Of a DNA stretch of 46,070 bases, positions 16,424 through 25,916 are shown in pieces (within the stretch, counting starts at the first letter, position 1; each line of letters opens with the position of its first letter). Origin of the DNA: Paenibacillaceae bacterium (GTDB lineage Bacteria > Bacillota > Bacilli > Paenibacillales > Paenibacillaceae); NCBI GenBank assembly GCA_900766135.1, contig CAAFUF010000044.1, positions 1-46,070 of the forward strand, given 5' to 3'. Under the pieces are notes generated by a model that did not search any database, was not told the DNA's origin, and saw nothing but the letters and a program-made list of their open reading frames with translations. Both the position numbers and the translations under genes were made by a program.

Positions 16424-17572
16424 ATGGACTACTCCGGATTCCTCAGGTATTTGAACGATCATGTCGACGCCTCCGGAAAAAGCGGTCGTAGCATCATCCG
16501 CTTTGCGCACCCGGCCGATTTTGCCGAATGCGTACGTCAATTGTTCAAGCACAAGCGACGGCATCCCGCGCTGCGGCAGGTCCGCTCTTCATCGCTGCTG
16601 CAGGCGCTGATCTGCCCCCTCGGTTTGCGGGGGGAGACCGCCCTCTCCCGCTTCGGCCTATGGGTCGAAGAAGACAGTATCGTCAGCGTTCATAGCCCCG
16701 CTTCGGTCAATAAAGGGCAAACCACCGCGATTCCCTGGGGGGTACGGCGAATCGGCGCCCCGGAAACCTGGTCCGTGTCCACAGGCTACCGGATTCGCAT
16801 CGGCGTCATCGATACGGGGGCCGACTTCAGCCACCCGGACCTGCGCCATTCCCTGGCCCGAGGGATCAATCTGCTGAATCGGATCAGCCTCCCGTACGAC
16901 GACAACGGACACGGCACGCATATCGCCGGAACCATCGCCGCCTCCGGCGGATCGCAAGGGATGATGGGGGTGGCTCCCCGGTCCTTGATTTTTCCGGTCA
17001 AGGCATTTGACCATAATGGCTCCGCTTTTGTTTCCGACATTATTATGGGCATCGACTGGTGCGTACGCAACCGGATGCACATCGTAAATATGAGCTTCGG
17101 CATGAAGAGCAACAGCACCTCGCTCCAAAACATCATCCGCAAAGCCCATAACGCAGGCATCGTCGTCGTCGCCTCCTCGGGGAACGACAAAAAGGGCCGC
17201 GGCGCCGATTTCCCGGCGCGCTACCCACAGACGATCTCCGTAGGCGCGACCGGCAAGGACGGCAAAATCGCCTCCTTCAGCAACCACGGTCCCAATATTG
17301 ATATCTACGCCCCCGGCGAAAAAATCAGCTCGTCCTGGCTGGGCGGCGGCTACCGCGAAATGAGCGGCACCTCCATGGCGACTTCCCACGTCAGCGGGGC
17401 CGTTGCCCTGCTGCTGGCGATGAAGCCGGACATGAAGCCCGGGGAGATCAAGCGCCGTCTGCGCCGCACCGCTAAACCGTTGCCCGGCACTGCGACCAGG
17501 GCCAAGGGCGGCGGCGCCGGCGAGCTGAGCGCGGCGCGATTGCTGCGCGCCAAACCGGGGCGCAGCAGCTAA
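16424..17572 (+). CDS. Subtilisin-like S8 serine protease without signal peptide
   Basis: 382 residues. The catalytic triad is complete: Asp130 in IGVIDTG, His163 in NGHGTHIAGT and Ser317 in SGTSMATSH, with oxyanion Asn254 in SSGND. There is an approximately 100-residue N-terminal region that could be an inhibitor-like propeptide, but no signal peptide, so an intracellular or spore-associated protease is likelier than an exoenzyme. A basic Arg/Lys-rich C-terminus follows. GGAGGGG precedes the ATG. It faces argS, with a shared bidirectional terminator between them. Confidence 0.88.
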   Translation: MDYSGFLRYLNDHVDASGKSGRSIIRFAHPADFAECVRQLFKHKRRHPALRQVRSSSLLQALICPLGLRGETALSRFGLWVEEDSIVSVHSPASVNKGQTTAIPWGVRRIGAPETWSVSTGYRIRIGVIDTGADFSHPDLRHSLARGINLLNRISLPYDDNGHGTHIAGTIAASGGSQGMMGVAPRSLIFPVKAFDHNGSAFVSDIIMGIDWCVRNRMHIVNMSFGMKSNSTSLQNIIRKAHNAGIVVVASSGNDKKGRGADFPARYPQTISVGATGKDGKIASFSNHGPNIDIYAPGEKISSSWLGGGYREMSGTSMATSHVSGAVALLLAMKPDMKPGEIKRRLRRTAKPLPGTATRAKGGGAGELSAARLLRAKPGRSS

Positions 17573-17595
17573 GCGCCAAGCCGAAAGAAACGCAA

Positions 17596-17649
17596 CAGCG
17601 TCAGAGCCGGCGACACCGTATCGCTCTTGCCGGCTCTGACGCTGCTTTT
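17596..17649. terminator. Bidirectional terminator
   Basis: CAGCGTCAGAGCCGGC and GCCGGCTCTGACGCTG pair over 16 positions and are followed by CTTTTG on the plus strand and TTGCGTTTCTTT on the minus strand. It separates the convergent protease and argS genes. Confidence 0.85.
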
Positions 17650-17666
17650 GCATGATGATCCGATTA

Positions 17667-19346
17667 TTACATCTTCTCCGGCGCGGATACGCCGATTAAG
17701 CGGAGCACATTGGCAAGCGCCGTACGTACCCCGCCGAGCAGCACCAGCCGCGCCGCCGTTTGGTCCGCGTCTTCCGTGATGACGCGCTCCGCCCGGTAAT
17801 AACTGTGGAACAGCGCCGCCAGTTCATACACATAGCGGACCAGACGGTGCGGCGCGTAGTTCTCCGCGGCCACGCCGATTTCTTCCGGCAACTCGCCGAG
17901 CTTCCGCAGCAGATCGTATTCATGCTCGGCCGTCAGCTTGCCGAGGTCCACGCTCTCCGCGGCCGGGACTTGAACCCCCTGCTCCTCCGCCTGGCGGAAG
18001 ATGCTGCAGATCCGCGCGTGCGCGTATTGCACATAATACACCGGGTTTTCGTTCGATGTCGAAATCGCCAAATCCATATCGAAATCCAGATGCGAATCCA
18101 TGCTGCGCATCGTGAAGAAATAGCGAATCGGGTCGACGCCAACCTCGTCCATCAAGTCCACCATCGTGACCGCCTTGCCGGTCCGCTTGGACATTTTCAC
18201 CTTCTCGCCGTCCTGGAACAGGCTGACCATCTGCGCGATCAACACGGTCAGCTTCTCCGGATCCTTGCCGATCGCCTGCATCGCCGCCTTCACCCGGGGA
18301 ATATACCCGTGATGGTCCGCGCCCCAGATGTTGATGATCCGGTCGAAGCCGCGGTCGTACTTGTTCCGGTGATAGGCGATGTCCGGCGTCAAATAGGTGT
18401 AAGTTCCGTCATTTTTCACCAATACGCGGTCCTTGTCGTCTCCGTACTCCGTCGTTTTCAGCCAGGTCGCCCCGTCCAGCTCATAGGTCTGCCCTTTATC
18501 GCGCAGCTCCGCGAGCGAAGCTTCCACTTGGCCGTCCTGATACAGGGAGGTTTCGCTGAACCAGACGTCGAAGCGAACCCGAAAGCGCTCCAGGTCGCGT
18601 TGAATCTTGGCAAGCTCCTTGTCCAGACCGAATTTGCGCAGGAACGCCGTCCGCTCTTCCTCCGGCATGCCGAGCAGTTTATCGCCTTGTTCGGCGACGA
18701 GCTCCTTGGCGAAGCCTTTGATATCTTCGCCGTGGTACCCGTCCTCCGGCATCTCCACGTCTTGCCCAAGCTCCTGGCGGTAACGGGCTTCGATCGATTT
18801 GATGAGATTGACGATCTGGTTTCCGGCGTCATTAATATAATATTCGCGCGTCACTTCGTAACCGGCGAAATCCAGCACGTTGCACAGCGCGTCGCCTACG
18901 GCTGCGCCCCGGGCATGTCCGAGGTGCAGACTGCCCGTCGGGTTGGCGCTGACGAATTCGACCTGTACCTTTTTCCCATTGCCCATAGCGGTGCGGCCGT
19001 AGTTCTCACCCTCGCGGTACACCTGCAGCAGGATCGGATGTAGATAACTCTTGCTTAACGTAAAATTGATGAACCCCGGACCGGCGATTTCCGCCTTCTC
19101 GATCCCGGCCTTCCCGTGATCCAGCTGCCCGAGAATCTCCTCGGCGATTTGGCGCGGGTTCTTCTTCGCGATCCGCGACAGCTGCATGGCCGCATTGGTG
19201 GCGAAGTCGCCGTGGGACTTGTCCTTCGGCACTTCCAGCACGATGGCCGGGATCTCCTCCCGCTGCGCCAGCCCTGCGGATACGATCGCATCCAGGATCG
19301 CTTCTTTCAGCTCCTGGTTCATTTGTTCCAACGGATTGTGTGGCAT
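17667..19346 (-). CDS. argS: Arginyl-tRNA synthetase
   Basis: 559 residues, class I. The HIGH-type motif is HLGH within NPTGSLHLGHARG, and the KMSKS-type motif is KMSKR in EKVKMSKRTGK. N-terminal tRNA-recognition domain (1-110), Rossmann core, and DALR anticodon-binding domain (from about 440, LVRYVYELAALFHSYY). AGGAGG is 8 bases before the ATG. ywiB stops immediately upstream (TAA directly followed by this ATG), the ywiB-argS pair of B. subtilis. Confidence 0.96.
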   Translation of the reverse strand: MPHNPLEQMNQELKEAILDAIVSAGLAQREEIPAIVLEVPKDKSHGDFATNAAMQLSRIAKKNPRQIAEEILGQLDHGKAGIEKAEIAGPGFINFTLSKSYLHPILLQVYREGENYGRTAMGNGKKVQVEFVSANPTGSLHLGHARGAAVGDALCNVLDFAGYEVTREYYINDAGNQIVNLIKSIEARYRQELGQDVEMPEDGYHGEDIKGFAKELVAEQGDKLLGMPEEERTAFLRKFGLDKELAKIQRDLERFRVRFDVWFSETSLYQDGQVEASLAELRDKGQTYELDGATWLKTTEYGDDKDRVLVKNDGTYTYLTPDIAYHRNKYDRGFDRIINIWGADHHGYIPRVKAAMQAIGKDPEKLTVLIAQMVSLFQDGEKVKMSKRTGKAVTMVDLMDEVGVDPIRYFFTMRSMDSHLDFDMDLAISTSNENPVYYVQYAHARICSIFRQAEEQGVQVPAAESVDLGKLTAEHEYDLLRKLGELPEEIGVAAENYAPHRLVRYVYELAALFHSYYRAERVITEDADQTAARLVLLGGVRTALANVLRLIGVSAPEKM

Positions 19347-19766
19347 TTAAACGTCCTCCTGTATATGTAAACTGAGTTCAAAACGTCCGGATAGCTCCTC
19401 GAACATGTATAAATCGTATTCCCAGACCACCTGGCCAACCGCGCCATCCCATCGGGATTCCAGCTTCACGGTGTCGGTAGACAGGTTAAAACGGGTGAAG
19501 GGCGAGCGGTAAAACCCCGGAATGCGGCAGCCGCTGCGGAAGGTCTGTTCGGCCTCCACGCCTCCGTGGCGCATGATTTTCAGCTCGTCTCCGGATAGTT
19601 TAATCATTGTGCGCGTCTTGGTGCCGTCCGGTCCCGGGTCAGGTTCCTCATAACGGATGTACATGGTGTCGCTCCGGCGGACGATTTCTCCCCGCAGCTG
19701 CTGCACCGTCTCCTCCGTTCCTTGTCGGCTCGTCAGCACGAGGCTCACCGGCTTCGTTTCCGGCAT
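19347..19766 (-). CDS. ywiB: YwiB/DUF1934 family protein
   Basis: 139 residues of the DUF1934 beta-barrel (calycin-like) family; function unknown. Typical features are the N-terminal LVLTSRQG strand, a run of Arg/Thr-rich strands, and a C-terminal WEYDLYMFEE segment. GGAAGGAG precedes the ATG. Its stop codon abuts the argS start, so the two are probably translationally coupled. A terminator (19864-19893) separates it from the upstream gene. Confidence 0.85.
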   Translation of the reverse strand: MPETKPVSLVLTSRQGTEETVQQLRGEIVRRSDTMYIRYEEPDPGPDGTKTRTMIKLSGDELKIMRHGGVEAEQTFRSGCRIPGFYRSPFTRFNLSTDTVKLESRWDGAVGQVVWEYDLYMFEELSGRFELSLHIQEDV

Positions 19767-19863
19767 ACGGCAAATCTCCTTCCGACATCGATCCTTACTG
19801 TACTACTATAGCTAGTTCCCCCCGGCAATTCAATACATACGCGGCACCGCGCGCCCCGCAACC

Positions 19864-19893
19864 AAAAAGAAGCCGCTGCTTCAGCGGCTCCTT
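19864..19893 (-). terminator. Terminator of the 19922-20866 gene
   Basis: On the minus strand AGCCGCTG-AAG-CAGCGGCT is followed by TCTTTTTGG. Confidence 0.88.
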
Positions 19894-19921
19894 CTCTAGG
19901 CCCGGCATGGCCATTCGAGGC

Positions 19922-20866
19922 CTACAGGGGCTGGCTTAACGCGAGGTATTTGACTTTGCCGTCCGCATAATACACGTGAAACCGAAAATAATCGCCGACC
20001 TTATAGCTCCAGCGGCTGACGAGCTTCAGCGCCTGGGGTCCCAGCTTCGCCACCACGTCATCCGTGCCGATCCCCGTCTTCACGCCGTCGGCGGACTGAT
20101 GCTCCGGCCGGGTAAACACGATCATCCGATTCAAAGCCAGCACCCCGTCCTGATATAAACGAGCCTCCTTCACCTGGCCGGTACCGTCGTCGTAAAACGG
20201 CTTCGCCCAGACGATGTCCTCCGCTTTAGCCTGCGCCAGCCGCTGCTCCCAGCCGGCAAAGTCGAGCCCGTCGACTTGGGCGCGTTCCGCATCCAGCGCT
20301 TCGGGGTCCGCCGTCCCCGCCCGTTCCAGTTCGACCCTGGCCTGCTCCATCAGCGCATCGAGCGAGGCCAGCTCCTCCCGCTCGCGGAACAGCCCTTGCA
20401 TCAGCAGCAGTACCTGGTCGTCGGCATAGTAATATTGCCCCTGATACTCAAAGGCGTTGTCGGTCAGATCATAGGTCAGCTCAAAATTGTTGTCCGCCAG
20501 CTTAAACTGCAGGACGATGGGCTTCCGGGAGACCGCCGGAATCGGCCCCGCGAGCGCGCTCTTCATATCCGTGTACCGCAGCGATTGCAGCAGGACAAAC
20601 CGACGTTCCGCCGGAACTTCGGCGTGCAAGCCGTTCCCGCCGGCCGTAATCCCCAGGACCTCCTCTTCCTTAAAAGGTAAATGGTCCAGCAAATACGGCG
20701 ATTCGGCAGCCGTTTCTTGGTTCGCAGCTCCGGCGGCTTCTCCCGGTTCCGCCGCCGGGGCTTGAAACGGCGCGTTCGTCGTAACGCCGGACGGAGCCTC
20801 GGGGCGGCCATAAAAGATCCAGCCGGCCACCATAACCACAATAATCATCGTAAGGCCCGCAACCAT
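19922..20866 (-). CDS. Hypothetical membrane-anchored extracytoplasmic protein
   Basis: 314 residues that I do not recognise. One hydrophobic N-terminal segment (about residues 3-19) is followed by a Pro/Ala/Glu-rich linker and a predicted outside domain with ELTYDLTDNAFEYQGQYYYAD and, at the end, DYFRFHVYYADGKVKYLAL. A central helical stretch (about 160-200) is rich in Glu and Ala. The ATG has no clear ribosome site, so the true start is uncertain, but a stop codon 39 bases upstream rules out much extension. It follows speB, ahead of its own terminator. Confidence 0.7.
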   Translation of the reverse strand: MVAGLTMIIVVMVAGWIFYGRPEAPSGVTTNAPFQAPAAEPGEAAGAANQETAAESPYLLDHLPFKEEEVLGITAGGNGLHAEVPAERRFVLLQSLRYTDMKSALAGPIPAVSRKPIVLQFKLADNNFELTYDLTDNAFEYQGQYYYADDQVLLLMQGLFREREELASLDALMEQARVELERAGTADPEALDAERAQVDGLDFAGWEQRLAQAKAEDIVWAKPFYDDGTGQVKEARLYQDGVLALNRMIVFTRPEHQSADGVKTGIGTDDVVAKLGPQALKLVSRWSYKVGDYFRFHVYYADGKVKYLALSQPL

Positions 20867-20982
20867 GCTTCGAGCCGGGTTATTTGTTTTGATAAGAATC
20901 CCGCCTTATCCCATGAGAAAGTAGTGACATAAATCATACTATCATACTTTAAACGGGCCATTTATAGTCCGATCGGCATATT

Positions 20983-21852
20983 TTATTTCACGAAGCCGAG
21001 CAGCATTTCTCGAATCAACTTAGCCGCTACGATTTGCGTCTGTTCGGTCGGGTCGTAGACCGGGGCCACCTCCACCACGTCGCAGCCGATAACGCGGACG
21101 TCCGATCCGGCGATCAAGTGGACCGCCTCGAGAAGCTCCCGCGACGTGATGCCGCCCGCTTCCGCCGTACCGGTTCCCGGCGCGCAGGACGGGTCCAGCA
21201 CGTCGATATCGATGGTGACGTAAACCGGGCGACGGCTTAGCTCCGGCAAAACGCTTTTCAGCGGTGCGGCCACGTCGTACGGATACAGACGGGTCTCTTC
21301 GCGGGCAAACCGGAACTCTTCCAGCGAACCCGAACGGATACCGAACTGATAGATGTTCTTCCCGCCGAGCAGCCCCGCCGCTTTGCGGATCGGCGTCGAG
21401 TGGGACAAGGGTTCGCCTTCGTATTGCTCGCGCAGGTCGGCGTGAGCGTCGATATGAAGGAGCGCCAGATCAGGGTATTTCTCATACACAGCCTGAATCA
21501 CCGGCCAGCTGACGAGATGCTCTCCCCCGAGGCCAAAGGGAAATTTCCCGTCGCCCAGCAAGCCCCGGACATACTTGTGGATGATCTCCAGGCTGCGGGC
21601 GGCATTGCCGAACGGAAGCAGCAGGTCCCCGGCGTCGTAATAGGTGAGGTCGAGGATGCTTTTGTCCAGATAGGGGCTATACTCTTCCAAGCCCACGGAG
21701 GCTTGGCGAATTCGGGACGGACCAAATCGCGAACCGGGGCGGAAGCTGACCGTGAAGTCCATCGGCATGCCGTAAATGATCGCCTTCGCCGAAGCGTAAT
21801 CCTCTGAGCTGCAAATGAACACGTTGCCGGAATAAGCGGGATCGAGTTTCAT
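20983..21852 (-). CDS. speB: Agmatinase (ureohydrolase family)
   Basis: 289 residues. The dinuclear manganese site is present in full: GGEHL, DAHADLR and DIDVLDPSCAPGTG. Agmatinase hydrolyses agmatine to putrescine and urea; the order speE-speB is a polyamine operon shared with B. subtilis. Arginase or formiminoglutamase could share this fold, but the operon supports agmatinase. The first methionine is used, though the ribosome site GGGGCGGG is weak. Confidence 0.93.
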   Translation of the reverse strand: MKLDPAYSGNVFICSSEDYASAKAIIYGMPMDFTVSFRPGSRFGPSRIRQASVGLEEYSPYLDKSILDLTYYDAGDLLLPFGNAARSLEIIHKYVRGLLGDGKFPFGLGGEHLVSWPVIQAVYEKYPDLALLHIDAHADLREQYEGEPLSHSTPIRKAAGLLGGKNIYQFGIRSGSLEEFRFAREETRLYPYDVAAPLKSVLPELSRRPVYVTIDIDVLDPSCAPGTGTAEAGGITSRELLEAVHLIAGSDVRVIGCDVVEVAPVYDPTEQTQIVAAKLIREMLLGFVK

Positions 21853-21870
21853 AGGCTAGGGTCCCGCCCC

Positions 21871-22698
21871 TTACTTCACGAGGTCTTCCACGAACTTAGG
21901 CAGCACGAACGCGGCCTTGTGGATTCGCGGCGTGTAATATTTCGTGCCCAGCTCGGGGATCTTCGTCTCGTCCACCTGCAATGGATCATGGACCTTGCTG
22001 CCCATCGTGAACGTCCATAACCCGCTGGGGTAGGTTGGAATGTTGGCGCCGTAGACGCGGACGATCGGAAAAATCTCCTTCACGTCTTTGTTCACTTTTT
22101 GGATCAGGTCGGCCTTGAACCAAGGGTTATCGGTTTGCGCCACGAAGATGCCGTCGTCCTTCAACGCTTCGTAAATCCCTTGATAAAACCCGCGCTCAAA
22201 CAAAGGCGCCGCCGGCCCAACCGGCTCGGTCGAATCGACCATGATGACGTCGTATTGATTTTTGCTTTCAATAATATGCATGTAGCCGTCGGCCACCTGA
22301 ACGTCCACCCGCGGGTTATCCAACCCTCCGGCGATTTCCGGCAAATATTTCTTGGAATATTCGATCACCTTGCCGTCGATCTCCACCAGCACTGCCTGCT
22401 CCACTTCGGGATGCTTGATCACCTCGCGGATGACCCCGCCGTCCCCGCCGCCGACGACAAGCACGCGCTTCGGATTCGGATGGGTAAACAGCGCAGGATG
22501 CGCCACCATTTCGTGGTATACGAACTCATCCTTGATCGTTGTCATGACCATGCCGTCCAGGACGAGCATCCGGCCGAACTCCTCCGTATCGAGCATCGCC
22601 AAATCCTGAAATTCGGTTCGTTCCGTGACCAGTGTTTCGCGTATTTTTGCCGTAATCCCAAAGACGGGCGTTTGTTTCTCCGTAAACCATAATTCCAT
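21871..22698 (-). CDS. speE: Spermidine synthase
   Basis: 275 residues. Aminopropyltransferase making spermidine from putrescine and decarboxylated SAM. It shows the nucleotide-binding VLVVGGGDGGVIREV (about 79-93), the VADGYMHI acid, and the catalytic Asp in IMVDSTEPVGPA. Only 18 bases separate it from speB, so the two are one operon. No speD or speA is visible in this window. Confidence 0.95.
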   Translation of the reverse strand: MELWFTEKQTPVFGITAKIRETLVTERTEFQDLAMLDTEEFGRMLVLDGMVMTTIKDEFVYHEMVAHPALFTHPNPKRVLVVGGGDGGVIREVIKHPEVEQAVLVEIDGKVIEYSKKYLPEIAGGLDNPRVDVQVADGYMHIIESKNQYDVIMVDSTEPVGPAAPLFERGFYQGIYEALKDDGIFVAQTDNPWFKADLIQKVNKDVKEIFPIVRVYGANIPTYPSGLWTFTMGSKVHDPLQVDETKIPELGTKYYTPRIHKAAFVLPKFVEDLVK

Positions 22699-22907
22699 GC
22701 GCTCAACCTTCTTTCCCTAAGATCGGTGTCTTTTCCGCCAAAACTTCTTTCCTATATTGTACCAAACGAAAAAATAATAACACATCTCCCGAGAAATCGG
22801 CGTTGTCCCGGCTTCCGGCGTGAATGATCTCTCCCAAACTTTCCCATACTAAAACAAAGGTAACCACAGTACGGATACGCTTTAGGATAGGAAAGGAGAG
22901 TCTCTTC

Positions 22908-24983
22908 GTGCAGAAACTCGTTCGCAGTGACCGGCATCATCATAAGCGCAAACCTCGCCGTCCGTGGCTTCTGCTGTTCAAGCTGACGATCGGCGCCGGC
23001 CTGCTTGGCCTATGTGCCGTCGGCATCCTGCTCCTCTACTTGTCCCAAGCCGAGCTGCCGCTGGCCGATTCGGACCGAAACTCGCAGCTGATCAACAGCC
23101 GGGGTGAGACGATCGCGGTGTTCTCCGATGGCGGAAAAAACCGGGAGAGCGTCGAGCTGGCAAACATCTCGCCCTGGCTGGTTAAGGCGACGCTGGCGAC
23201 CGAAGACCGGCAGTTTTACAAGCATTTCGGCTTTGATATGAAAGGGATGGCCCGGGCAGCCCTGGTTAACCTCAAGGAAATGGGCACCGTCCAGGGAGCG
23301 AGCACCTTAACTCAACAGCTGGCGCGGAATTTGTACCTGTCGCATGAACGGACCTGGTCGCGAAAAATCAAGGAAGCGATGTACACCGCCCAACTGGAGA
23401 TGAAATACTCCAAGGACGACATTTTGCGCATGTACCTGAACGAGATTTATTACGGACACGGCGCGTACGGGATCGAAGCCGCCGCCCAGATGTATTTCGG
23501 GAAGCCTGCCAAGGATCTCAGCCTGGCGGAAAGCGCGATGTTAGCCGGGGTACCGAAAGGACCGACCTATTATTCGCCGTTCAATCATATGAAGAACGCC
23601 AAAGACCGTCAGCGGACCGTGCTGTCGGCGATGGTCGCCACGGGCGAGATTACGCAGCAGGAAGCCGATCAAGCTTACGAAGCCATGCTGAAGTTCCAAT
23701 CGCCGAAGCAGCAAAGCCCCGCCGACAAAGCCCCTTATTTCCGCGATTATATCCGGAATGTGGTGGTCGGCGAACTGGGCTTCGACGAGACGATGCTCGA
23801 GCACGGCGGGCTCAACATCTACACGACGCTGGATCCCGATGCGCAGCAGGCCGCGGAAGCGGCGGTCGCTTCCGAGCTCGGGAACGCGCCGGAGCTGGAG
23901 GCGGCCCTGATCTCCATCGATCCGCGGAATGGCTACGTTAAGGCAATGGTGGGGGGAGCGAACTACAAGGAGAGCCAATACAACCACGTTTTCGCCTCAA
24001 CCCGCCAGCCCGGATCCAGCTTTAAGCCGATTATGTACCTGACAGCGCTCTCTTCGGGCAAAATGACCAGCGCCAGCAAGTTCAGCAGCCAGCCGACCTT
24101 GTTCCATTACGACGATAACCGCAAAACGTACAGCCCGAAAAACTTCGGCGACAAGTATCTGGGCGAAATCGATATGCGTCAGGCAATCGCAGCTTCGGAC
24201 AATATCTATGCGGTCAATACGATTCTGACGGTTGGGGCGGAGCAGGTCATCGAAATGGGGCGAAAAATGGGCATTACCAGCTCGCTTCAGGCCGTCCCCT
24301 CACTAGCGCTCGGCACGTCGCCGGTCAGCCCGTTCGAGATGGCCACGGCATTTGCGGTCATCAGCAACCAGGGGCGAAGCGTCAAGCCGGTGGCGGTGTT
24401 GAAAATTACCGATGCCAGCGGACGCGTGTTGTATGAGGCCAAGCCGGCCAAAAGCGAGCAGGTCGTCGAGCCCTCCGCCGCCTACGTGCTGACGCATCTG
24501 ATGGAAAGCGTGTTTGAGACCGGAGGAACGGGCAACCGCGTCTCGAACGAAATCAAGCGGCCGGTCGCCGGCAAAACCGGGACGACCAGCACGGACGCCT
24601 GGCTCGTCGGCTTTACGCCGGAGCTGTCGACGGCGGTTTGGGTCGGCTATGACAAAGGCAAGACGCTGGGTACCACCGAGTCGCGCAAAGCCGCGCCGAT
24701 CTTCGCCAAGTACACGGAGAAGGCGCTGGAAAAAGTGCCTCCGAAAATTTTTCCGATTCCCGACGGCGTAGTCAGCGTGTATATCGATCCGGGGACGGGG
24801 CTGCTCGCCACGAAGGATTGCCCGGACAAGAAGCTGGAAGTGTTCATTCAAGGAACGGAGCCAACGGAGTTCTGCACCGCGCACGGGGAAGGCGAACCCG
24901 AGCCGCTGCCGCCTCCGGCCGAGGAGGAGAAGAAGGAAAGCCATTCCTGGTGGAACGACCTCAAGCGCTGGTGGATGGATTAA
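22908..24983 (+). CDS. Class A penicillin-binding protein
   Basis: 691 residues. A signal anchor (about 20-45) follows a basic cytoplasmic tail. The glycosyltransferase 51 domain has TEDRQFYKHFGFD and QGASTLTQQLARN. The transpeptidase has the SxxK motif SSFK in RQPGSSFKPIMY, SDN in IAASDNIY, and KTG in AGKTGTTSTD. Glu/Pro-rich C-terminus. I chose the GTG at 22908, 10 bases after AAAGGAG; an open frame extends upstream. It is divergent from speE, the same relation as ywhE (pbpG) and speE in B. subtilis; pbpG acts in sporulation there. Confidence 0.93.
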   Translation: MQKLVRSDRHHHKRKPRRPWLLLFKLTIGAGLLGLCAVGILLLYLSQAELPLADSDRNSQLINSRGETIAVFSDGGKNRESVELANISPWLVKATLATEDRQFYKHFGFDMKGMARAALVNLKEMGTVQGASTLTQQLARNLYLSHERTWSRKIKEAMYTAQLEMKYSKDDILRMYLNEIYYGHGAYGIEAAAQMYFGKPAKDLSLAESAMLAGVPKGPTYYSPFNHMKNAKDRQRTVLSAMVATGEITQQEADQAYEAMLKFQSPKQQSPADKAPYFRDYIRNVVVGELGFDETMLEHGGLNIYTTLDPDAQQAAEAAVASELGNAPELEAALISIDPRNGYVKAMVGGANYKESQYNHVFASTRQPGSSFKPIMYLTALSSGKMTSASKFSSQPTLFHYDDNRKTYSPKNFGDKYLGEIDMRQAIAASDNIYAVNTILTVGAEQVIEMGRKMGITSSLQAVPSLALGTSPVSPFEMATAFAVISNQGRSVKPVAVLKITDASGRVLYEAKPAKSEQVVEPSAAYVLTHLMESVFETGGTGNRVSNEIKRPVAGKTGTTSTDAWLVGFTPELSTAVWVGYDKGKTLGTTESRKAAPIFAKYTEKALEKVPPKIFPIPDGVVSVYIDPGTGLLATKDCPDKKLEVFIQGTEPTEFCTAHGEGEPEPLPPPAEEEKKESHSWWNDLKRWWMD

Positions 24984-25051
24984 CGCGGCAGGGGTTGGAC
25001 AACGCGCGAAAAAGTTCTTACGATAAAGGAAGCAACCGGAGCTGAAAAATC

Positions 25052-25756
25052 ATGAAGGAGACTTCCTTTTCTATGGACCCTATCTTGGAACGGATCAAAC
25101 CGGGGGCGCCGCTGCCTCCGGATTTTTATCGATTGACGGCCCTGGAGGCCGCCCCCCTGCTGCTTGGGCAGACGCTCGTTCGCCGCACGGAAGAAGGCGA
25201 CATCCGCTGCCGCATCGTGGAAACCGAAAGCTACGGCGGCGCCACGGACAAGGGCAGCCACGCTCATGGCGGACGCCGGACGGCGCGGACGGAGATCATG
25301 TTCGGCCCGGGCGGGGCGGCCTATATCTACCTGATTTACGGCATGTATAACTGCCTGAATGTCGTGACCGGCATAGAGGGGGATCCGCAGGCCGTGCTCA
25401 TCCGTGCCGTAGAACCCCTATCGCCGGCAGACGAAGCGCGAATGAGCCTCTACCGCGGCACCGCTGCCCGCAAGCCGGTCGACCTGTCCGGCGGTCCCGG
25501 CAAATTGTGCCGCGCGATGGACATCAGCAAGGCATTGAATGGTCTGCCGCTCGATCAGCCGGGCGGGCCGCTATGGCTGGAAGGCGGGCCGAGATCCGAG
25601 GGATCGGGGGCGGGGGAGGCCATTGTCCAGGCGCCGCGAATCGGCATCGCTTATGCGGAAGAATATGCGGCGAAGCCGTGGCGGTTTTATTTTCGCGGCA
25701 ATCCTTATGTGTCGGTTATCGACAAGCAAGCCATGGTATGGCCGGGAGGCCATTAA
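25052..25756 (+). CDS. 3-methyladenine DNA glycosylase, MPG/AAG type
   Basis: 234 residues, complete for the AAG/MPG family (Pfam Pur_DNA_glyco), which removes alkylated purines. Evidence: VETESYGGATDKGSHA with the catalytic Glu, MFGPGGAAYIYLIYGMYNCLNVV, and DLSGGPGKLCRAM. The protein has two nearby possible starts: the ATG at 25052 with GGAG upstream, or the ATG at 25073 after AAGGAG. I keep the first because it is closer to the previous gene. A GC-rich terminator follows. Confidence 0.93.
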   Translation: MKETSFSMDPILERIKPGAPLPPDFYRLTALEAAPLLLGQTLVRRTEEGDIRCRIVETESYGGATDKGSHAHGGRRTARTEIMFGPGGAAYIYLIYGMYNCLNVVTGIEGDPQAVLIRAVEPLSPADEARMSLYRGTAARKPVDLSGGPGKLCRAMDISKALNGLPLDQPGGPLWLEGGPRSEGSGAGEAIVQAPRIGIAYAEEYAAKPWRFYFRGNPYVSVIDKQAMVWPGGH

Positions 25757-25770
25757 AGCTGGAGTGGAGA

Positions 25771-25790
25771 GGCGCCGGAAGGCGCTTTTT
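25771..25790 (+). terminator. Terminator after the glycosylase gene
   Basis: GCGCC-GGAA-GGCGC is followed by TTTTTC. Confidence 0.8.
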
Positions 25791-25823
25791 CATTTTCGCC
25801 TCACCTGAGCTTTGCACCGTTAC

Positions 25824-25898
25824 ATTCAAATGAATCTTTGAATATTATGAAGGATGGGTTATACTGGGTAACAAATACATTCAAACGCTGATTTGAAT
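25824..25898 (+). promoter_or_regulatory. cadCA promoter with two CadC-type operators
   Basis: Two identical-form palindromes, ATTCAAA-N6-TTTGAAT, lie at 25824-25843 and 25879-25898, 55 bases apart centre to centre. A promoter fits between them: -35 TTGAAT (25838-25843, the right arm of operator 1), 16-base spacer, -10 TATACT (25860-25865). Operator 2 is at the start region. Repressor binding would block both the -35 and the initial transcribed region. ArsR-family repressors of the SmtB/CadC group use AT-rich repeats of this kind. Confidence 0.8.
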
Positions 25899-25916
25899 AT
25901 AGGGGGACGAAGATCC

